In this document: positions 9,724 to 19,169 of the stretch, piece after piece | How positions within the stretch are numbered: position 1 is the first letter of the stretch | How the letters are laid out: each line of letters starts with the position of its first letter | NCBI RefSeq assembly: GCF_001484685.1 | Contig: NZ_CP012200.1 | Span: 490,321-554,320, forward strand | Length of the DNA stretch: 64,000 nt | Direction: 5' to 3' | Source of the DNA: Thermococcus sp. 2319x1 | GTDB taxonomy: Archaea; Methanobacteriota_B; Thermococci; Thermococcales; Thermococcaceae | Made by a program: the position numbers and the translations under genes | The notes under the pieces: generated by a model | Seen by the model: the letters and a program-made list of their open reading frames with translations, nothing else | Database searches by the model: none | What the model was told of the DNA's origin: nothing

Positions 9724-12219
9724 TCAGGGTTCAAAAAATCCCTTCCACTTGACAAGACCAAGTAAAAACTTGTGGGGAAGCTTGTCGTGGTATGGATAGA
9801 CCCTAACGGCATAATGCCAGCAGGGATGGCCGAGATTTTTGAGTGCGTTCCCTTCATAGCGATAGAGCCATCTGTTGCCTCCGAGACTTTGAGGGTGTTT
9901 AAGCTCTATGACGTAGGGTTTTTCTATTGCGTATCCTTCTGCTTTGACTCCGTAATAAATTTCAACCTTTACATCCTCTGGGCTTAGGCTGTCGAGGTTT
10001 ACTATAACTTCAACTCCAGTGGCATCATGGGTTATAATGCGCTCTATCTCTACCTTATCCCAAGAGTTGAAGATCTTCGCTTTCCACGATGCAATTTCCC
10101 TCGCTGCTTTAAAGCTGTCCCTCTGGAGAAGGACAGCATTTGTCAGAGCTTTTGAGTAGAACTTCTCTACATACTCTTTTACCATTCTGTGGGTGCTGAA
10201 CCTTGGTGCGATGCTCCTTATGCTCTCCTTCATCATGTAAATCCATCTTGTCCTGTTTTCGTAGTATGTGGGAATCACTTCGTTTTCAAGGAGCTCATAG
10301 AGGCTTTGAGCATCTCTAATGTCATCTTCCTCTGTTTCCGGTTCAAGGCTTTCATCTCCTATGACCCATCCGTTTTTGCCGTTGTAACCTTCGACCCACC
10401 ACCCATCATAGACGCTCAAATTCAAAACGCCATTTAAACCTGCTTTCATTCCGCTTGTTCCGCTTGCTTCTAGGGGTCTTCTTGGATTGTTGAGCCACAC
10501 ATCCACTCCTGCCACCATGGCTCTCGCGGTTCCCATATCGTAGTTCTCAAACACTATGATTTTGTTCTTAAATTCGGGCATCTGGGATACTTCATAGACC
10601 CTCTTGAGGAACTCCTTGCCCGCTTCATCCCTTGGATGTGCTTTTCCTCCAAATATTATATACACTGGTCTTTCTGGGTTGTTGAGTATCTTTTTCAGCC
10701 TCTCCAAATCGGTTAGAATTAGCGTCGCCCGTTTATAGGTTGCAAAACGCCTTGCAAAACCTATTATTAAGGCGTTCTCATCTATTTCTGGGAGAGGCTC
10801 TTCAATCCCAAGGCGCTCGTTTCTCTCTTTTATCTTTCTTTTGATGAGCTCTATGAACTCCCTTTTTGCCTTTAAATGGGCTTCCCAGAGTTCTTCATCA
10901 GGAATTCTCTCCACTCCATACCAGAGACCCTCGAGCTCTGCATAATCTCTCCAGATTCTCCCGATATACCTATCGACGAGCTTCTTTATCTCGTTATGAA
11001 GCCATGTTTTTGTGTGGACGCCGTTTGTGATGCCCTCTACCGGAATCTCGTCTAAAGGAACACCGTTCCAGAGGTCTCTCCACATTTCTTTAGTTACCTT
11101 TGAATGGAGCTTGCTTACGGCGTTCACATAGCTTGAGGTCCTTATTGAGAGAAGGGTCATGTTAAACTGATCTCCCTCTTTGCCTAAATTAAGAAATTCA
11201 TCCTTTGGAAGACCCTCGAGGAACTTGGCAAGTCTTTTCTCAACTTCTGCTATTGGGAATTTGTCATGTCCAGCTGGCACGGGGGTGTGAGTTGTAAAGA
11301 TCGTTGTGCCCCTTACAACGGTTAAAGCCTCCAAAAAGTTTAGACCCTCTTCCATATACCATGCTATCCTCTGGAAGTTTGCAAACGCTGGATGTCCCTC
11401 GTTAAGGTGGATAACAGCTGGATTAATTCCCAGCATTCTTAAGAGCCTCATTCCTCCAATACCCAAGAGGATTTCCTGCTTTATTCTCTTGTCTATCTCA
11501 GCGTTGTAGAGGTAGTCACATATGGTCCTGTCATCCGGAGAGTTTTGAGGAACATCGGTATCGAGAAGATACAGCTTTACCCTACCGACATTGACTTCAA
11601 AGGCTCTTGCGTATACTGTTCTATCCTCTATTGGCACTTCTATGAGGAGTGGCTCTCCTTTCTCCGTGGTTAAGGGCTTAATCGGCATCTCCTCTGGGTT
11701 GTACTCCGGAAACACCTCTATCTGTTTCCCATCTTTGTCGATTTCTTGTTTGAAATATCCGTGCTTGTAGAGGAGACCGATGCCTATGAAAGGTATCCCC
11801 AAATCGCTTGCCGTCTTTATGTGGTCTCCAGCGAGTATTCCAAGTCCACCGGAATAAATTGGGAGGCTCCTGCTTATCCCGTACTCCATGCAGAGATATA
11901 TTACGGGTTCCTTCCATTTTGGATAATTGGTTGAGAACCACGTGCTTTCTGGGTTCATGTAATGCCTGAACTGGTCAATAACGAGTTCGTACAAGTTTAT
12001 AAAATCATCATCTTTCGAAAGCTCCTTTAATCTCTCCTCTGGAGTATCGAGGAGGAGCTTGACTGGATTTTTATATTCCCACCAGTGTTCGGGGTCTATT
12101 TTTTCCCAGAGTTTTGTGGCTCTCCTATTCCAGCTCCACCAGTAGTTATAGGCCAGATCCAAAAGACCTTCCAAATTTTCTGGGAGTTTTGATTTTATCC
12201 GATTAACAACGGTCTCCAT
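9724..12219 (-). CDS. glgP: Alpha-glucan (maltodextrin) phosphorylase
   Basis: An 831-residue phosphorylase of the GT35 family that releases glucose-1-phosphate from maltodextrins or glycogen. It starts METVVNRIKSKLPENLEGL, the N-terminal domain of the short archaeal/bacterial type. ICMEYGISRSLPIYSGGLG-like residues appear near 105-125. The PLP site lies in EASGTSGMKAGLNGVLN near residue 585, with the binding Lys. The C-terminus (about 700-831) is the extra domain typical of Thermococcales enzymes. Promoter has TATA-like CTTATAATG on the minus strand. A lone TATCAC half site follows; the full TrmBL1 glycolytic motif is not present. Confidence 0.95.
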   Translation of the reverse strand: METVVNRIKSKLPENLEGLLDLAYNYWWSWNRRATKLWEKIDPEHWWEYKNPVKLLLDTPEERLKELSKDDDFINLYELVIDQFRHYMNPESTWFSTNYPKWKEPVIYLCMEYGISRSLPIYSGGLGILAGDHIKTASDLGIPFIGIGLLYKHGYFKQEIDKDGKQIEVFPEYNPEEMPIKPLTTEKGEPLLIEVPIEDRTVYARAFEVNVGRVKLYLLDTDVPQNSPDDRTICDYLYNAEIDKRIKQEILLGIGGMRLLRMLGINPAVIHLNEGHPAFANFQRIAWYMEEGLNFLEALTVVRGTTIFTTHTPVPAGHDKFPIAEVEKRLAKFLEGLPKDEFLNLGKEGDQFNMTLLSIRTSSYVNAVSKLHSKVTKEMWRDLWNGVPLDEIPVEGITNGVHTKTWLHNEIKKLVDRYIGRIWRDYAELEGLWYGVERIPDEELWEAHLKAKREFIELIKRKIKERNERLGIEEPLPEIDENALIIGFARRFATYKRATLILTDLERLKKILNNPERPVYIIFGGKAHPRDEAGKEFLKRVYEVSQMPEFKNKIIVFENYDMGTARAMVAGVDVWLNNPRRPLEASGTSGMKAGLNGVLNLSVYDGWWVEGYNGKNGWVIGDESLEPETEEDDIRDAQSLYELLENEVIPTYYENRTRWIYMMKESIRSIAPRFSTHRMVKEYVEKFYSKALTNAVLLQRDSFKAAREIASWKAKIFNSWDKVEIERIITHDATGVEVIVNLDSLSPEDVKVEIYYGVKAEGYAIEKPYVIELKHPQSLGGNRWLYRYEGNALKNLGHPCWHYAVRVYPYHDKLPHKFLLGLVKWKGFFEP

Positions 12220-12308
12220 GCTATCACCCCAAGTTCATGCAACTTTGTTACTCATTCTCAGTGATACATTATAAGGATTTTGGAGAAAATGAAAATCGAC
12301 GAGCGAAT

Positions 12309-13097
12309 TCATATTAAAACCTTTTTGAGCTTCCTTTTTGCTTCTTCTATGCTCTTGGGGGTTTCCAGTCCAAGACTTGAGAATAAATCTACTAGGGGAG
12401 GAACATCTAAATTATGCCCTCTGAGAAGGTCTGCGTTTCCTAAAATCTCCTCTGGACTTCCAATTTTTATAACTTTGCCTTCATCTAAAAGGGCTATCCT
12501 GTCGCAGAGTGTAAGATACTCAGCTTCGTGAGAGGATAAGATTATAGTCTTTTCTCCTCTGAATTTCTCAATTAACTCCCTCAACATTTTCTTTCCCCGA
12601 AAATCAAGGTTGGCAAAGGGTTCATCAAACACTAAAATCTCCGGTTCCATTGCAAGTACTGTAGCTATTGCTATCCTCTTTTTCTCTCCAAAGCTAAGTT
12701 CTTTTGTTTCTCTGTTTTTATATCCCTCCATACCAACAAGCCTTAGGGCTTTTTCAACCCTTTCTTCTAATTCTTTTCCCCTCAAACCAAGATTGTAGGG
12801 GCCGAAAGCAACATCGTCAAATACCTTGGGGGAAAATAGCTGGTCGTTTGGGTCCTGAAACACTATCCCAACTATTTTTCTAACTTCTTTTGGATTTTTA
12901 TTGACTTCTATCCCGTTTACAATAACTTTGCCCGTTTTGGGTTTCAATATGCCGTTTAAGTGCATTATCAGAGTTGATTTTCCTGCCCCATTTGGACCCA
13001 GAATTCCAAATACCTCCCCGTCGTTTATTTTAAGTGAAATGCCTTTCAGCACTTCTCGGTTGTTATACGAGAAATGGATGTTCACGAGTTCTATCAA
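12309..13097 (-). CDS. cbiO: ECF transporter ATPase (CbiO type)
   Basis: A 262-residue ABC ATPase and energy source of a cobalt/nickel ECF importer. Walker A is GPNGAGKST near residue 35, the Q loop FQDPNDQLFSP, the signature LSFGEKKRIAIA, and Walker B EILVFDEPFANLD; an H-loop HEAEYL follows. The start is TTG at 13097, overlapping the cbiQ stop (TTGA), with GGGGGTGG upstream. It is the last gene of the cbiM-PDGLE-cbiQ-cbiO operon. Confidence 0.92.
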   Translation of the reverse strand: MIELVNIHFSYNNREVLKGISLKINDGEVFGILGPNGAGKSTLIMHLNGILKPKTGKVIVNGIEVNKNPKEVRKIVGIVFQDPNDQLFSPKVFDDVAFGPYNLGLRGKELEERVEKALRLVGMEGYKNRETKELSFGEKKRIAIATVLAMEPEILVFDEPFANLDFRGKKMLRELIEKFRGEKTIILSSHEAEYLTLCDRIALLDEGKVIKIGSPEEILGNADLLRGHNLDVPPLVDLFSSLGLETPKSIEEAKRKLKKVLI

Positions 13098-13759
13098 AGC
13101 AACGCCACCCCCAATGCAATTAAGGTCAGAATTAAGGGCTCAAGTCTTCTTTCTTCATTAACTTTGGGAAATTCTCCAAAACCCCTGGAAAGCATTGCCC
13201 AGTGTATCCTCACACTTCTCATGTATGCTCTGGTAAATATCTCTCCTATAAGAGTCCCTAACTTTCTGTAGTATTCTATTTTCCCAACGTTAAATGCTCT
13301 GGAATCAAGTGCCCTCCTCATCCTAAGGGCCTCTTCTTCAAAAAGTTCAAGATACCGATAGGTGAATGCAAGAGTTAGCACCAGTATTCTGGGAAAGCCA
13401 AGGCTTTCCATCTCACCCAATATGTATGGAAATCCCAAAGAATTTGAGACTACAACAACGGCAGAGGACGAGAGAAAGGCCTTTCCAAGTAGAAGAGAGA
13501 ACCTTTGAATGCCTTCATAGGTTACTACCCCAAGGGGAGTTTTTAATGCTGGCTCTCCCGGTGTAAACAACGCCAGAATAAAGAGTAGCCCCTCAAAGCC
13601 CAGAAGGAATCCTAAGTGTTTAAAGAGTGCCCTTTTTGGTTTGAGTAATAATATCAAAGCCATCAGCACCGGGAGAAAATAAAACAGCTCAACTAAGCTT
13701 GTTCTTGTAACGATCAGCAGTGCGTAAATAAAAATAAAAATGAGGTACAAGTCAGACAC
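13094..13759 (-). CDS. cbiQ: ECF transporter transmembrane protein (CbiQ type)
   Basis: A 221-residue membrane protein, the T-component linking CbiO to the substrate-binding subunit. Hydrophobic helices fill the first 110 residues. The conserved coupling motif with small and charged residues is visible as MRRALDSRAFN and AMLSRGFGEFPK (the two ARG-like motifs of the family). It starts GTG at 13759 overlapping the previous gene by eight bases, after an AAAGGTG site. Confidence 0.9.
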   Translation of the reverse strand: MSDLYLIFIFIYALLIVTRTSLVELFYFLPVLMALILLLKPKRALFKHLGFLLGFEGLLFILALFTPGEPALKTPLGVVTYEGIQRFSLLLGKAFLSSSAVVVVSNSLGFPYILGEMESLGFPRILVLTLAFTYRYLELFEEEALRMRRALDSRAFNVGKIEYYRKLGTLIGEIFTRAYMRSVRIHWAMLSRGFGEFPKVNEERRLEPLILTLIALGVALL

Positions 13760-14000
13760 CTTTTATCAGTTTTCCAAGTCCGTAAGCTATTCCAAAGACA
13801 AGTGTTATCCCAATTGCTCCCATTATAAGACTTTGTCCCCACGTTTCACCATAGTCGAGAGGGGCATTGTAAACTGGAGATTCTTCCAGATGTACTTTTT
13901 CCATTGTTGCTTCAAGCCCATCCGGGTTTTCGGATGCAAATGGCAAAGCAATTGCGAGCAGGATAAGGATTATGATCAATCCTTTTACGATGTCTCTCAT
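13752..14000 (-). CDS. PDGLE-domain membrane protein (CbiN-like accessory)
   Basis: An 82-residue protein with an N-terminal membrane helix (about 5-22), the signature ENPDGLEAT at residues 24-32, an extracytoplasmic loop, and a second helix (about 58-78). PDGLE proteins replace CbiN as small subunits of Co/Ni ECF transporters. Its ATG overlaps the cbiM stop, and its end overlaps the cbiQ start, so it belongs to the same operon. Confidence 0.88.
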   Translation of the reverse strand: MRDIVKGLIIILILLAIALPFASENPDGLEATMEKVHLEESPVYNAPLDYGETWGQSLIMGAIGITLVFGIAYGLGKLIKGV

Positions 14001-14611
14001 GCTGGAACACCCCCTATCTCGGGGAGTTTAGACTTGAGAGCGTTCACCACAAAGAGAGTTATTAACGCCTCTCCAATCCCTATCACTGCATGGTAACCGA
14101 CCATCAGAGCTAATACTTTCCCAAAAGGCAGACTGTGGCTTATTCCTATCTCCACCGAAGCTAAGAAGGCCCCTAAAACCACCGCCGACCAAGAGGCAAA
14201 GGCTATTCCAAACGCCTCATTGAAGTTCTTGAGCTTGGAGTATATCCAGTATCCAACAAAAGCCCCAACTATCCCCATGTTTAGTATGTTTGCCCCTATG
14301 GCGGTTATTCCACCGTCTCCGAAGAGAAGGGTCTGGATCAATAGCACTGCCGTCATTACAAGCACTGCTGCATATGGGCCCAAGAGCACCGCTACAAGCA
14401 CGGCTCCAAGTAAATGTCCGCTTACTCCTCCTATAATTGGGAAGTTTACCATCTGTGCGGCGAAGATTCCGGCTGCAAATAATCCTAAGAGGGGGATTTT
14501 CTCTTCTGGGAAGTCCTTTAGCTTCCTTAAGGAATACGCGAGGATGCCAATTGTCGCTGCATATGTTACCACTATCACGGGAAGACTCAACAGACCATCG
14601 GGTATGTGCAC
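13997..14611 (-). CDS. cbiM: Cobalt/nickel ECF substrate-binding subunit CbiM/NikM
   Basis: A 204-residue membrane protein. I place the start at GTG 14611, giving Met-His-Ile-Pro-Asp-Gly. In this family the N-terminal amine and His2 bind the metal, so the protein must begin exactly there, and AGGAGGTGA at 14618-14626 is correctly spaced. A longer start at GTG 14620 would bury this end and lies within the ribosome binding site. SGHLLGA near residue 85 supplies another conserved His. Whether the ion is cobalt or nickel is not clear. Confidence 0.92.
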   Translation of the reverse strand: MHIPDGLLSLPVIVVTYAATIGILAYSLRKLKDFPEEKIPLLGLFAAGIFAAQMVNFPIIGGVSGHLLGAVLVAVLLGPYAAVLVMTAVLLIQTLLFGDGGITAIGANILNMGIVGAFVGYWIYSKLKNFNEAFGIAFASWSAVVLGAFLASVEIGISHSLPFGKVLALMVGYHAVIGIGEALITLFVVNALKSKLPEIGGVPA

Positions 14612-14635
14612 ATAACTCACCTCCTTTGGTCATCT

Positions 14636-14666
14636 GGTAACACCATATCTTGTTAAGGTAACACCA
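14636..14666. promoter_or_regulatory. Tandem 10-bp operator-like repeat before the Co/Ni operon
   Basis: GGTAACACCA occurs exactly twice, at 14636-14645 and 14657-14666, 21 bases apart, two turns of the helix. It lies between a TATA-like TTTTATTT on the minus strand (about 14666-14673) and the cbiM start, overlapping the expected transcription start. A repressor such as NikR or another metal sensor is a reasonable inference. Confidence 0.55.
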
Positions 14667-14811
14667 AATAAAAGCTTTTTTAAAACCTTCCTTTTCCAAC
14701 TGGAGGTTGCTGTAATTAGTTCAAACAAAACACCTAAAGTGTTAAATAGTTTGGAGGTCGAAATAGATTATAAGGAAACAAAAAAGTTTCCAAATATTGG
14801 GGTGAAAAGAT

Positions 14812-16086
14812 ATGGAATTTAACAAAGTTTTTTCTCTGCTGTTGGTCTTTGTTGTACTTGGAGCTACAGCGGGGATAGTAGGGGCAGTGTCTGCCGAGAA
14901 AGTTCGGGTGATAATAACAATAGACAAGGACTTTAACGAAAACTCCGTCTTTGCACTTGGAGGAAACGTTGTTGCAAGAGGAAAGGTATTTCCAATCGTT
15001 ATAGCGGAGCTTTCTCCACGAGCAGTTGAAAGGCTAAAGAATGCTAAGGGTGTCGTGAGAGTAGAGTACGATGCAGAAGTGCAGGTATTAAAGGGCAAAT
15101 CCCCGGGAGCAGGCAAGCCAAAGCCTTCACAACCAGCTCAAACGATTCCATGGGGAATTGAAAGGATTAAAGCCCCGGATGTATGGAGCATAACTGACGG
15201 TTCAAGTAGTGGAGTAATTGAGGTTGCAATCCTAGATACTGGAATTGATTATGACCATCCAGATTTAGCGGCAAATCTCGCGTGGGGTGTAAGCGTACTT
15301 AGGGGCAAAGTGTCCACAAAGCCCAAAGATTACAAAGACCAGAATGGCCATGGGACTCATGTTGCGGGAACTGTAGCGGCACTCAATAATGACATTGGAG
15401 TTGTAGGAGTCGCCCCAGCTGTGGAGATCTATGCTGTTAGGGTTCTTGATGCAAGCGGTAGAGGATCCTATAGCGACATAATCCTTGGAATAGAGCAAGC
15501 ACTGCTTGGTCCCGATGGAGTTCTTGACAGTGACGGAGATGGAATAATAGTGGGTGATCCGGATGATGATGCGGCCGAAGTCATAAGCATGAGCCTTGGA
15601 GGTTTAAGCGATGTTCAAGCCTTCCATGATGCAATAATAGAGGCATACAATTACGGAGTAGTCATTGTGGCGGCAAGTGGTAATGAGGGAGCCTCAAGCC
15701 CAAGCTATCCAGCAGCTTATCCGGAGGTTATAGCCGTTGGGGCAACTGACGTTAATGATCAAGTACCTTGGTGGAGCAACAGGGGAGTGGAAGTAAGTGC
15801 TCCTGGCGTTGATGTACTAAGCACGTATCCGGACGATAGTTATGAGACGCTTAGCGGCACTTCAATGGCAACACCCCATGTAAGCGGAGTTGTGGCGCTA
15901 ATCCAAGCGGCGTACTACAACAAATATGGAAGTGTTCTTCCGGTTGGAACGTTTGATGATAATACCATGAGCACTGTTAGGGGAATTCTACACATCACGG
16001 CTGACGACCTTGGAAGCTCGGGTTGGGATGCAGACTATGGTTATGGAATAGTTAGAGCGGATTTAGCTGTTCAAGCTGTCAACTGA
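14812..16086 (+). CDS. Secreted calcium-dependent subtilisin (Tk-subtilisin type)
   Basis: A 424-residue preproprotease. Signal peptide about residues 1-28 ending AVSA; I9-type propeptide about 29-105; catalytic domain from about 112. The triad is Asp142 (AILDTGIDYDHPD), His180 (NGHGTHVAGT) and Ser351 (SGTSMATPHV), with oxyanion Asn291 (AASGNEG). An acidic calcium loop at about 233-255 (DGVLDSDGDGIIVGDPDDD) is the insertion known from Thermococcus kodakarensis subtilisin, where Ca2+ drives folding. A GGGGTGA ribosome binding site precedes the ATG. It is transcribed away from the Co/Ni operon. Confidence 0.95.
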   Translation: MEFNKVFSLLLVFVVLGATAGIVGAVSAEKVRVIITIDKDFNENSVFALGGNVVARGKVFPIVIAELSPRAVERLKNAKGVVRVEYDAEVQVLKGKSPGAGKPKPSQPAQTIPWGIERIKAPDVWSITDGSSSGVIEVAILDTGIDYDHPDLAANLAWGVSVLRGKVSTKPKDYKDQNGHGTHVAGTVAALNNDIGVVGVAPAVEIYAVRVLDASGRGSYSDIILGIEQALLGPDGVLDSDGDGIIVGDPDDDAAEVISMSLGGLSDVQAFHDAIIEAYNYGVVIVAASGNEGASSPSYPAAYPEVIAVGATDVNDQVPWWSNRGVEVSAPGVDVLSTYPDDSYETLSGTSMATPHVSGVVALIQAAYYNKYGSVLPVGTFDDNTMSTVRGILHITADDLGSSGWDADYGYGIVRADLAVQAVN

Positions 16087-16147
16087 CTCTCTTTTCTAAT
16101 TTTTCTTCAGAAACTTTTAAATGGAATATCCTCGTATTGCTATTTTG

Positions 16148-16768
16148 GTGATTCATATAGAGCCAAAAACAGTTCTCAATATAAGCAGATTCATCGTTTT
16201 CATGGGATTTATAACTGCCCTTCTCTATCAAAGGGTGGATCACATATACCGGACTCTTGTGGCCTTAATTGGCCTTTATATCCCGGATGTGGTTGAGGGG
16301 TGTTTTCCGAACAATGCTAAATTGAGACAATTTTTGGCTCCAATCTACAACAAAAAGACAATGGCACTCTTGGGAGTTTTTATAGCGGTTCATGTTTCCC
16401 TTGTAAACGTTCCCTTCACTACAGTCGATCTTTTTCACAAAGAGTGGAGAAACGCGGACATGATAAGCCACTTCCTTGGAGGAATGGTTGTTTGGATTAT
16501 AATTGCTGAAGTTCTCCTTAACCTATCAGATGGAGGGTATTTAAGGTTAACAAGAAGAAAACTGACCCTTTATTCTTTTTTGGTTCTTTTCATTTTAAGT
16601 TTTGGATGGGAAGTTGCTGAAAAACTTAGTGAAAGCGAAATTTCGTTTATTCATGAAGATGCTGGGAATAAACTGAGGGACGTTGTTATGAACACATTTG
16701 GAGGATTATCTGCTCTGTACTTAGTTCTCAAAGGAAGGTACCCGTTTGAAATGGATTTGGAGCATTAA
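16148..16768 (+). CDS. Integral membrane protein, function unknown
   Basis: I do not recognise a firm family. The protein has about six hydrophobic segments, with a conserved-looking HKEWRNADMISHFLGGMVV and SFGWEVAEKL motif resembling DUF2238-like membrane proteins. The ATG at 16121 lies inside the TATA-like CTTTTAAATGG, so a start at TTG 16145 or GTG 16148 is more likely; the latter leaves almost no leader. About 206 residues. It follows the subtilisin gene but has its own promoter. Confidence 0.6.
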   Translation: MIHIEPKTVLNISRFIVFMGFITALLYQRVDHIYRTLVALIGLYIPDVVEGCFPNNAKLRQFLAPIYNKKTMALLGVFIAVHVSLVNVPFTTVDLFHKEWRNADMISHFLGGMVVWIIIAEVLLNLSDGGYLRLTRRKLTLYSFLVLFILSFGWEVAEKLSESEISFIHEDAGNKLRDVVMNTFGGLSALYLVLKGRYPFEMDLEH

Positions 16769-16865
16769 GGAATCGAAAACTTTATTAACCTAATGTGAAT
16801 AAAGTCTATCTCGGAAAGGTTTAAATGGAATGGAAACCAATATAAAATTGAAGGAGGTGTCAAGA

Positions 16866-18038
16866 ATGGTCGGGATTTCTGTCCAAGAGGTTATGACAGA
16901 AAAATTTGCAAAAATCGACATAAACGCCCCCCTTTCTGAGGCGATTGGAATTTTTGAAAAGGAAGATCCGGATTTAATCATTGTTTTTGATGGAAAGCTG
17001 TATAAGGGTGTATTGACCCAAGACTTGATAATCCGCTCCCACTTAAAGTGGGATCCAACAAAGGCTAAGGTTAAGGATGTGTACAAGCCCGCACCCGTTG
17101 TAAAACCCGATGAAGATTTAAGTTTAGCGGCTAAACTTATGATTGAGACCGATTTGCGTTCACTCCCTGTCGGAGAGGATAAGAACAATGTTATTGGTGT
17201 AATAAGCGATATTTCCTTACTTGAAAGGGTTGCCAAGGAAGAATTTGGAAAAAGAAAGGTTGAAGAATTTATGACAAAAGACGTCATTGCACTTGAACCC
17301 TCAGATACCGTGGCTAAGGCACTTGCAACAATGAGGGATCATGCAATTTCAAGAATTCCGGTTGTAAACGAAGAGGGAAAGCTCGAAGGCTTGGTAACAC
17401 TGCATGACCTGATTATCAGGTTCATAAAACCAAGATTCAGGGCACAGTTCGGAGAAGTGGCTGGAGAAAAAATCCCGCCGTTCTCAACTCAGCTTAGGGA
17501 AGTTATGTTTAGAGGAGTGATAACAGTAAGACCAGAGGCAAGCGTTAGGGAAGCTGTAGAATTAATGAAGGAGCACAACATCGACGGACTTGTTGTAGTT
17601 GATAGTGAAAACATAGTCCGGGGAGTTCTCACAGTTAAAGATCTTTTGCTCCCGATCTCAAGAATGGTCGAGCAGAAAGCAAGATTCTACTTACAGCTTG
17701 GTGGGGATGCCCACTATTTAAGTGACTTTACAAGGGAGAGAATAATTTCAGACATAAAGAGGTTTGTGGATGGGTATGAAGAGCTTCTCGGAAACGAGGG
17801 GATAATCTATCTTAGAATCAGAAGATTTCCGGAGAAGCTCCGTGGGGTTCACCTCTATCAGGCAAGAATGAGGATTGTAACCGATAAAGGGCAGTGGATT
17901 GCTACTGGAGAGACATGGGGTGCAATACAGGCAGTTCATGATGCCCTAAGGGCAATAGAGAGGCAGATACTTCAAGAAATAGAACTTAAAAGGGAAACAA
18001 AGCACACCAGAAGGTTTATAGAGTATCTTGGCTTCTGA
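16866..18038 (+). CDS. Four-CBS-domain protein with ribosome-hibernation-factor-like tail
   Basis: A 390-residue protein. Four CBS motifs cover about residues 1-270 (examples: VQEVMTEKFAKI, VEEFMTKDVIAL, LREVMFRGVITV), which normally bind adenine nucleotides. The C-terminal 110 residues (from FYLQLGGDAHY to about 370) look like a RaiA/HPF sigma54-modulation fold, with VHLYQARMRI and an alternating strand-helix pattern, as in proteins that bind the ribosome A site. I chose ATG 16866 because GGAGGTG at 16853-16859 is well placed. The nucleotide-controlled ribosome role is inference. Confidence 0.75.
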   Translation: MVGISVQEVMTEKFAKIDINAPLSEAIGIFEKEDPDLIIVFDGKLYKGVLTQDLIIRSHLKWDPTKAKVKDVYKPAPVVKPDEDLSLAAKLMIETDLRSLPVGEDKNNVIGVISDISLLERVAKEEFGKRKVEEFMTKDVIALEPSDTVAKALATMRDHAISRIPVVNEEGKLEGLVTLHDLIIRFIKPRFRAQFGEVAGEKIPPFSTQLREVMFRGVITVRPEASVREAVELMKEHNIDGLVVVDSENIVRGVLTVKDLLLPISRMVEQKARFYLQLGGDAHYLSDFTRERIISDIKRFVDGYEELLGNEGIIYLRIRRFPEKLRGVHLYQARMRIVTDKGQWIATGETWGAIQAVHDALRAIERQILQEIELKRETKHTRRFIEYLGF

Positions 18039-18051
18039 GCCTTTTTCTTTT

Positions 18052-19164
18052 TCATGTTCTCTTGCCAAATTCTCTCTCTAAGAGTGCCATCTGCTTCTCG
18101 GTTAGGGTTCTTGGGTCTATTATTAAAGCAATAACTTTTCCCTCACTTATCACTCTGTCCTTCAAATCAAACAAGAACTTGACGGCACTCTCAAACCCGT
18201 TTTCTATCATTAAATACTCAAATCCGTCCATATAAACTGCGTTGTAGCCACTTTCAAGGTTCTTGGTTAGGAGATGAATTAGGATATCTATTCTCGTTGG
18301 TGACACTGGGTAAATTTTTCCATCAGATTTAATGCTACTCTGCTCAATTTTTGTGAGCCAGTAAACTAAAGTATTTTCGGGAACTTTTTCCTTTGGTGGG
18401 TTCCTTGTTATCATGATAACATTCTGCTTAAAGAAGTCTGGAATTACTTTTTCAAGGTCTTCTTTGCTTTTGAATATAAATGTTCCTTTAATCCCCGGCG
18501 GTTTTTGCTGTTTTGGTGTCTCAAACACCGCTATTTCTGAGGGATATATTACAAATTTCAATGCCCCCACTGCAGCCATTAATCGAAAAACTGCTGCCAG
18601 CAGAAATGCCACTGGTGCAATCGACTCAATGTTTCTTATAAACGGGTATGTGAGGTTTATTGCTCCCAAAAGAATTAATCCCCATGGAAAGAGTTCCTCA
18701 AGCGTGTTCTTGGAGATCACATAGTTCCTCAACACGTATCCAACATATATTAAGGAGACTCCAAAGACAAAGCTGGGAAAAGACGCTTTAATTGCAAATG
18801 AGTGTTTAAATCCCTCAAAGAATTCAGTTGCCAAAAGAAAGAGCCAGATGTACGCAGCAACAGCAAATACCCCTAAAGCTACAACGTCTTTGAACTCGCT
18901 TCTCTCTTTCTTTAGCTGAATCCCTCCCCAAAATAGTAGGCCTGCTATAAGGAAGTTTGGTATTTTGGAGGCAATCTCATATGCCTCTGGCTTAATGGAA
19001 ACTCCAAGAGGGGTTAAGATATAGCTTTCTACATCGAGGGCATTTATGAAGAGAGCAATGGTTATTAATCCCCACCTTTTTTCTTTGGTTTTCGTGGTTT
19101 TATAAAGCGCGGCAAGGAAAAGCAACCATCTCGATAGAAAATTAATGTAAGGGATAACACTCAT
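18052..19164 (-). CDS. DUF835 membrane protein
   Basis: A 370-residue protein with about seven hydrophobic helices in the first 215 residues and a cytoplasmic DUF835 domain (about 225-370: GTFIFKSKEDL, VIMITRNPP, YNAVYMDGFEYLMIENGFE, VIALIIDPRTL). DUF835 proteins are common in Thermococcales; their role is unknown, and the fold resembles RecA-like/KaiC-like ATPases without clear motifs. It is the last gene of the operon with the sugar nucleotidyltransferase and UppP-like genes, spaced by five bases. Confidence 0.85.
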   Translation of the reverse strand: MSVIPYINFLSRWLLFLAALYKTTKTKEKRWGLITIALFINALDVESYILTPLGVSIKPEAYEIASKIPNFLIAGLLFWGGIQLKKERSEFKDVVALGVFAVAAYIWLFLLATEFFEGFKHSFAIKASFPSFVFGVSLIYVGYVLRNYVISKNTLEELFPWGLILLGAINLTYPFIRNIESIAPVAFLLAAVFRLMAAVGALKFVIYPSEIAVFETPKQQKPPGIKGTFIFKSKEDLEKVIPDFFKQNVIMITRNPPKEKVPENTLVYWLTKIEQSSIKSDGKIYPVSPTRIDILIHLLTKNLESGYNAVYMDGFEYLMIENGFESAVKFLFDLKDRVISEGKVIALIIDPRTLTEKQMALLEREFGKRT

Positions 19165-19169
19165 TCACC

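Noticed and set aside
12220-12308. Possible TrmBL1 (TATCAC-N5-GTGATA) glycolytic motif before glgP
   Set aside because: Only a TATCAC half site is present; the second half and spacing do not match.
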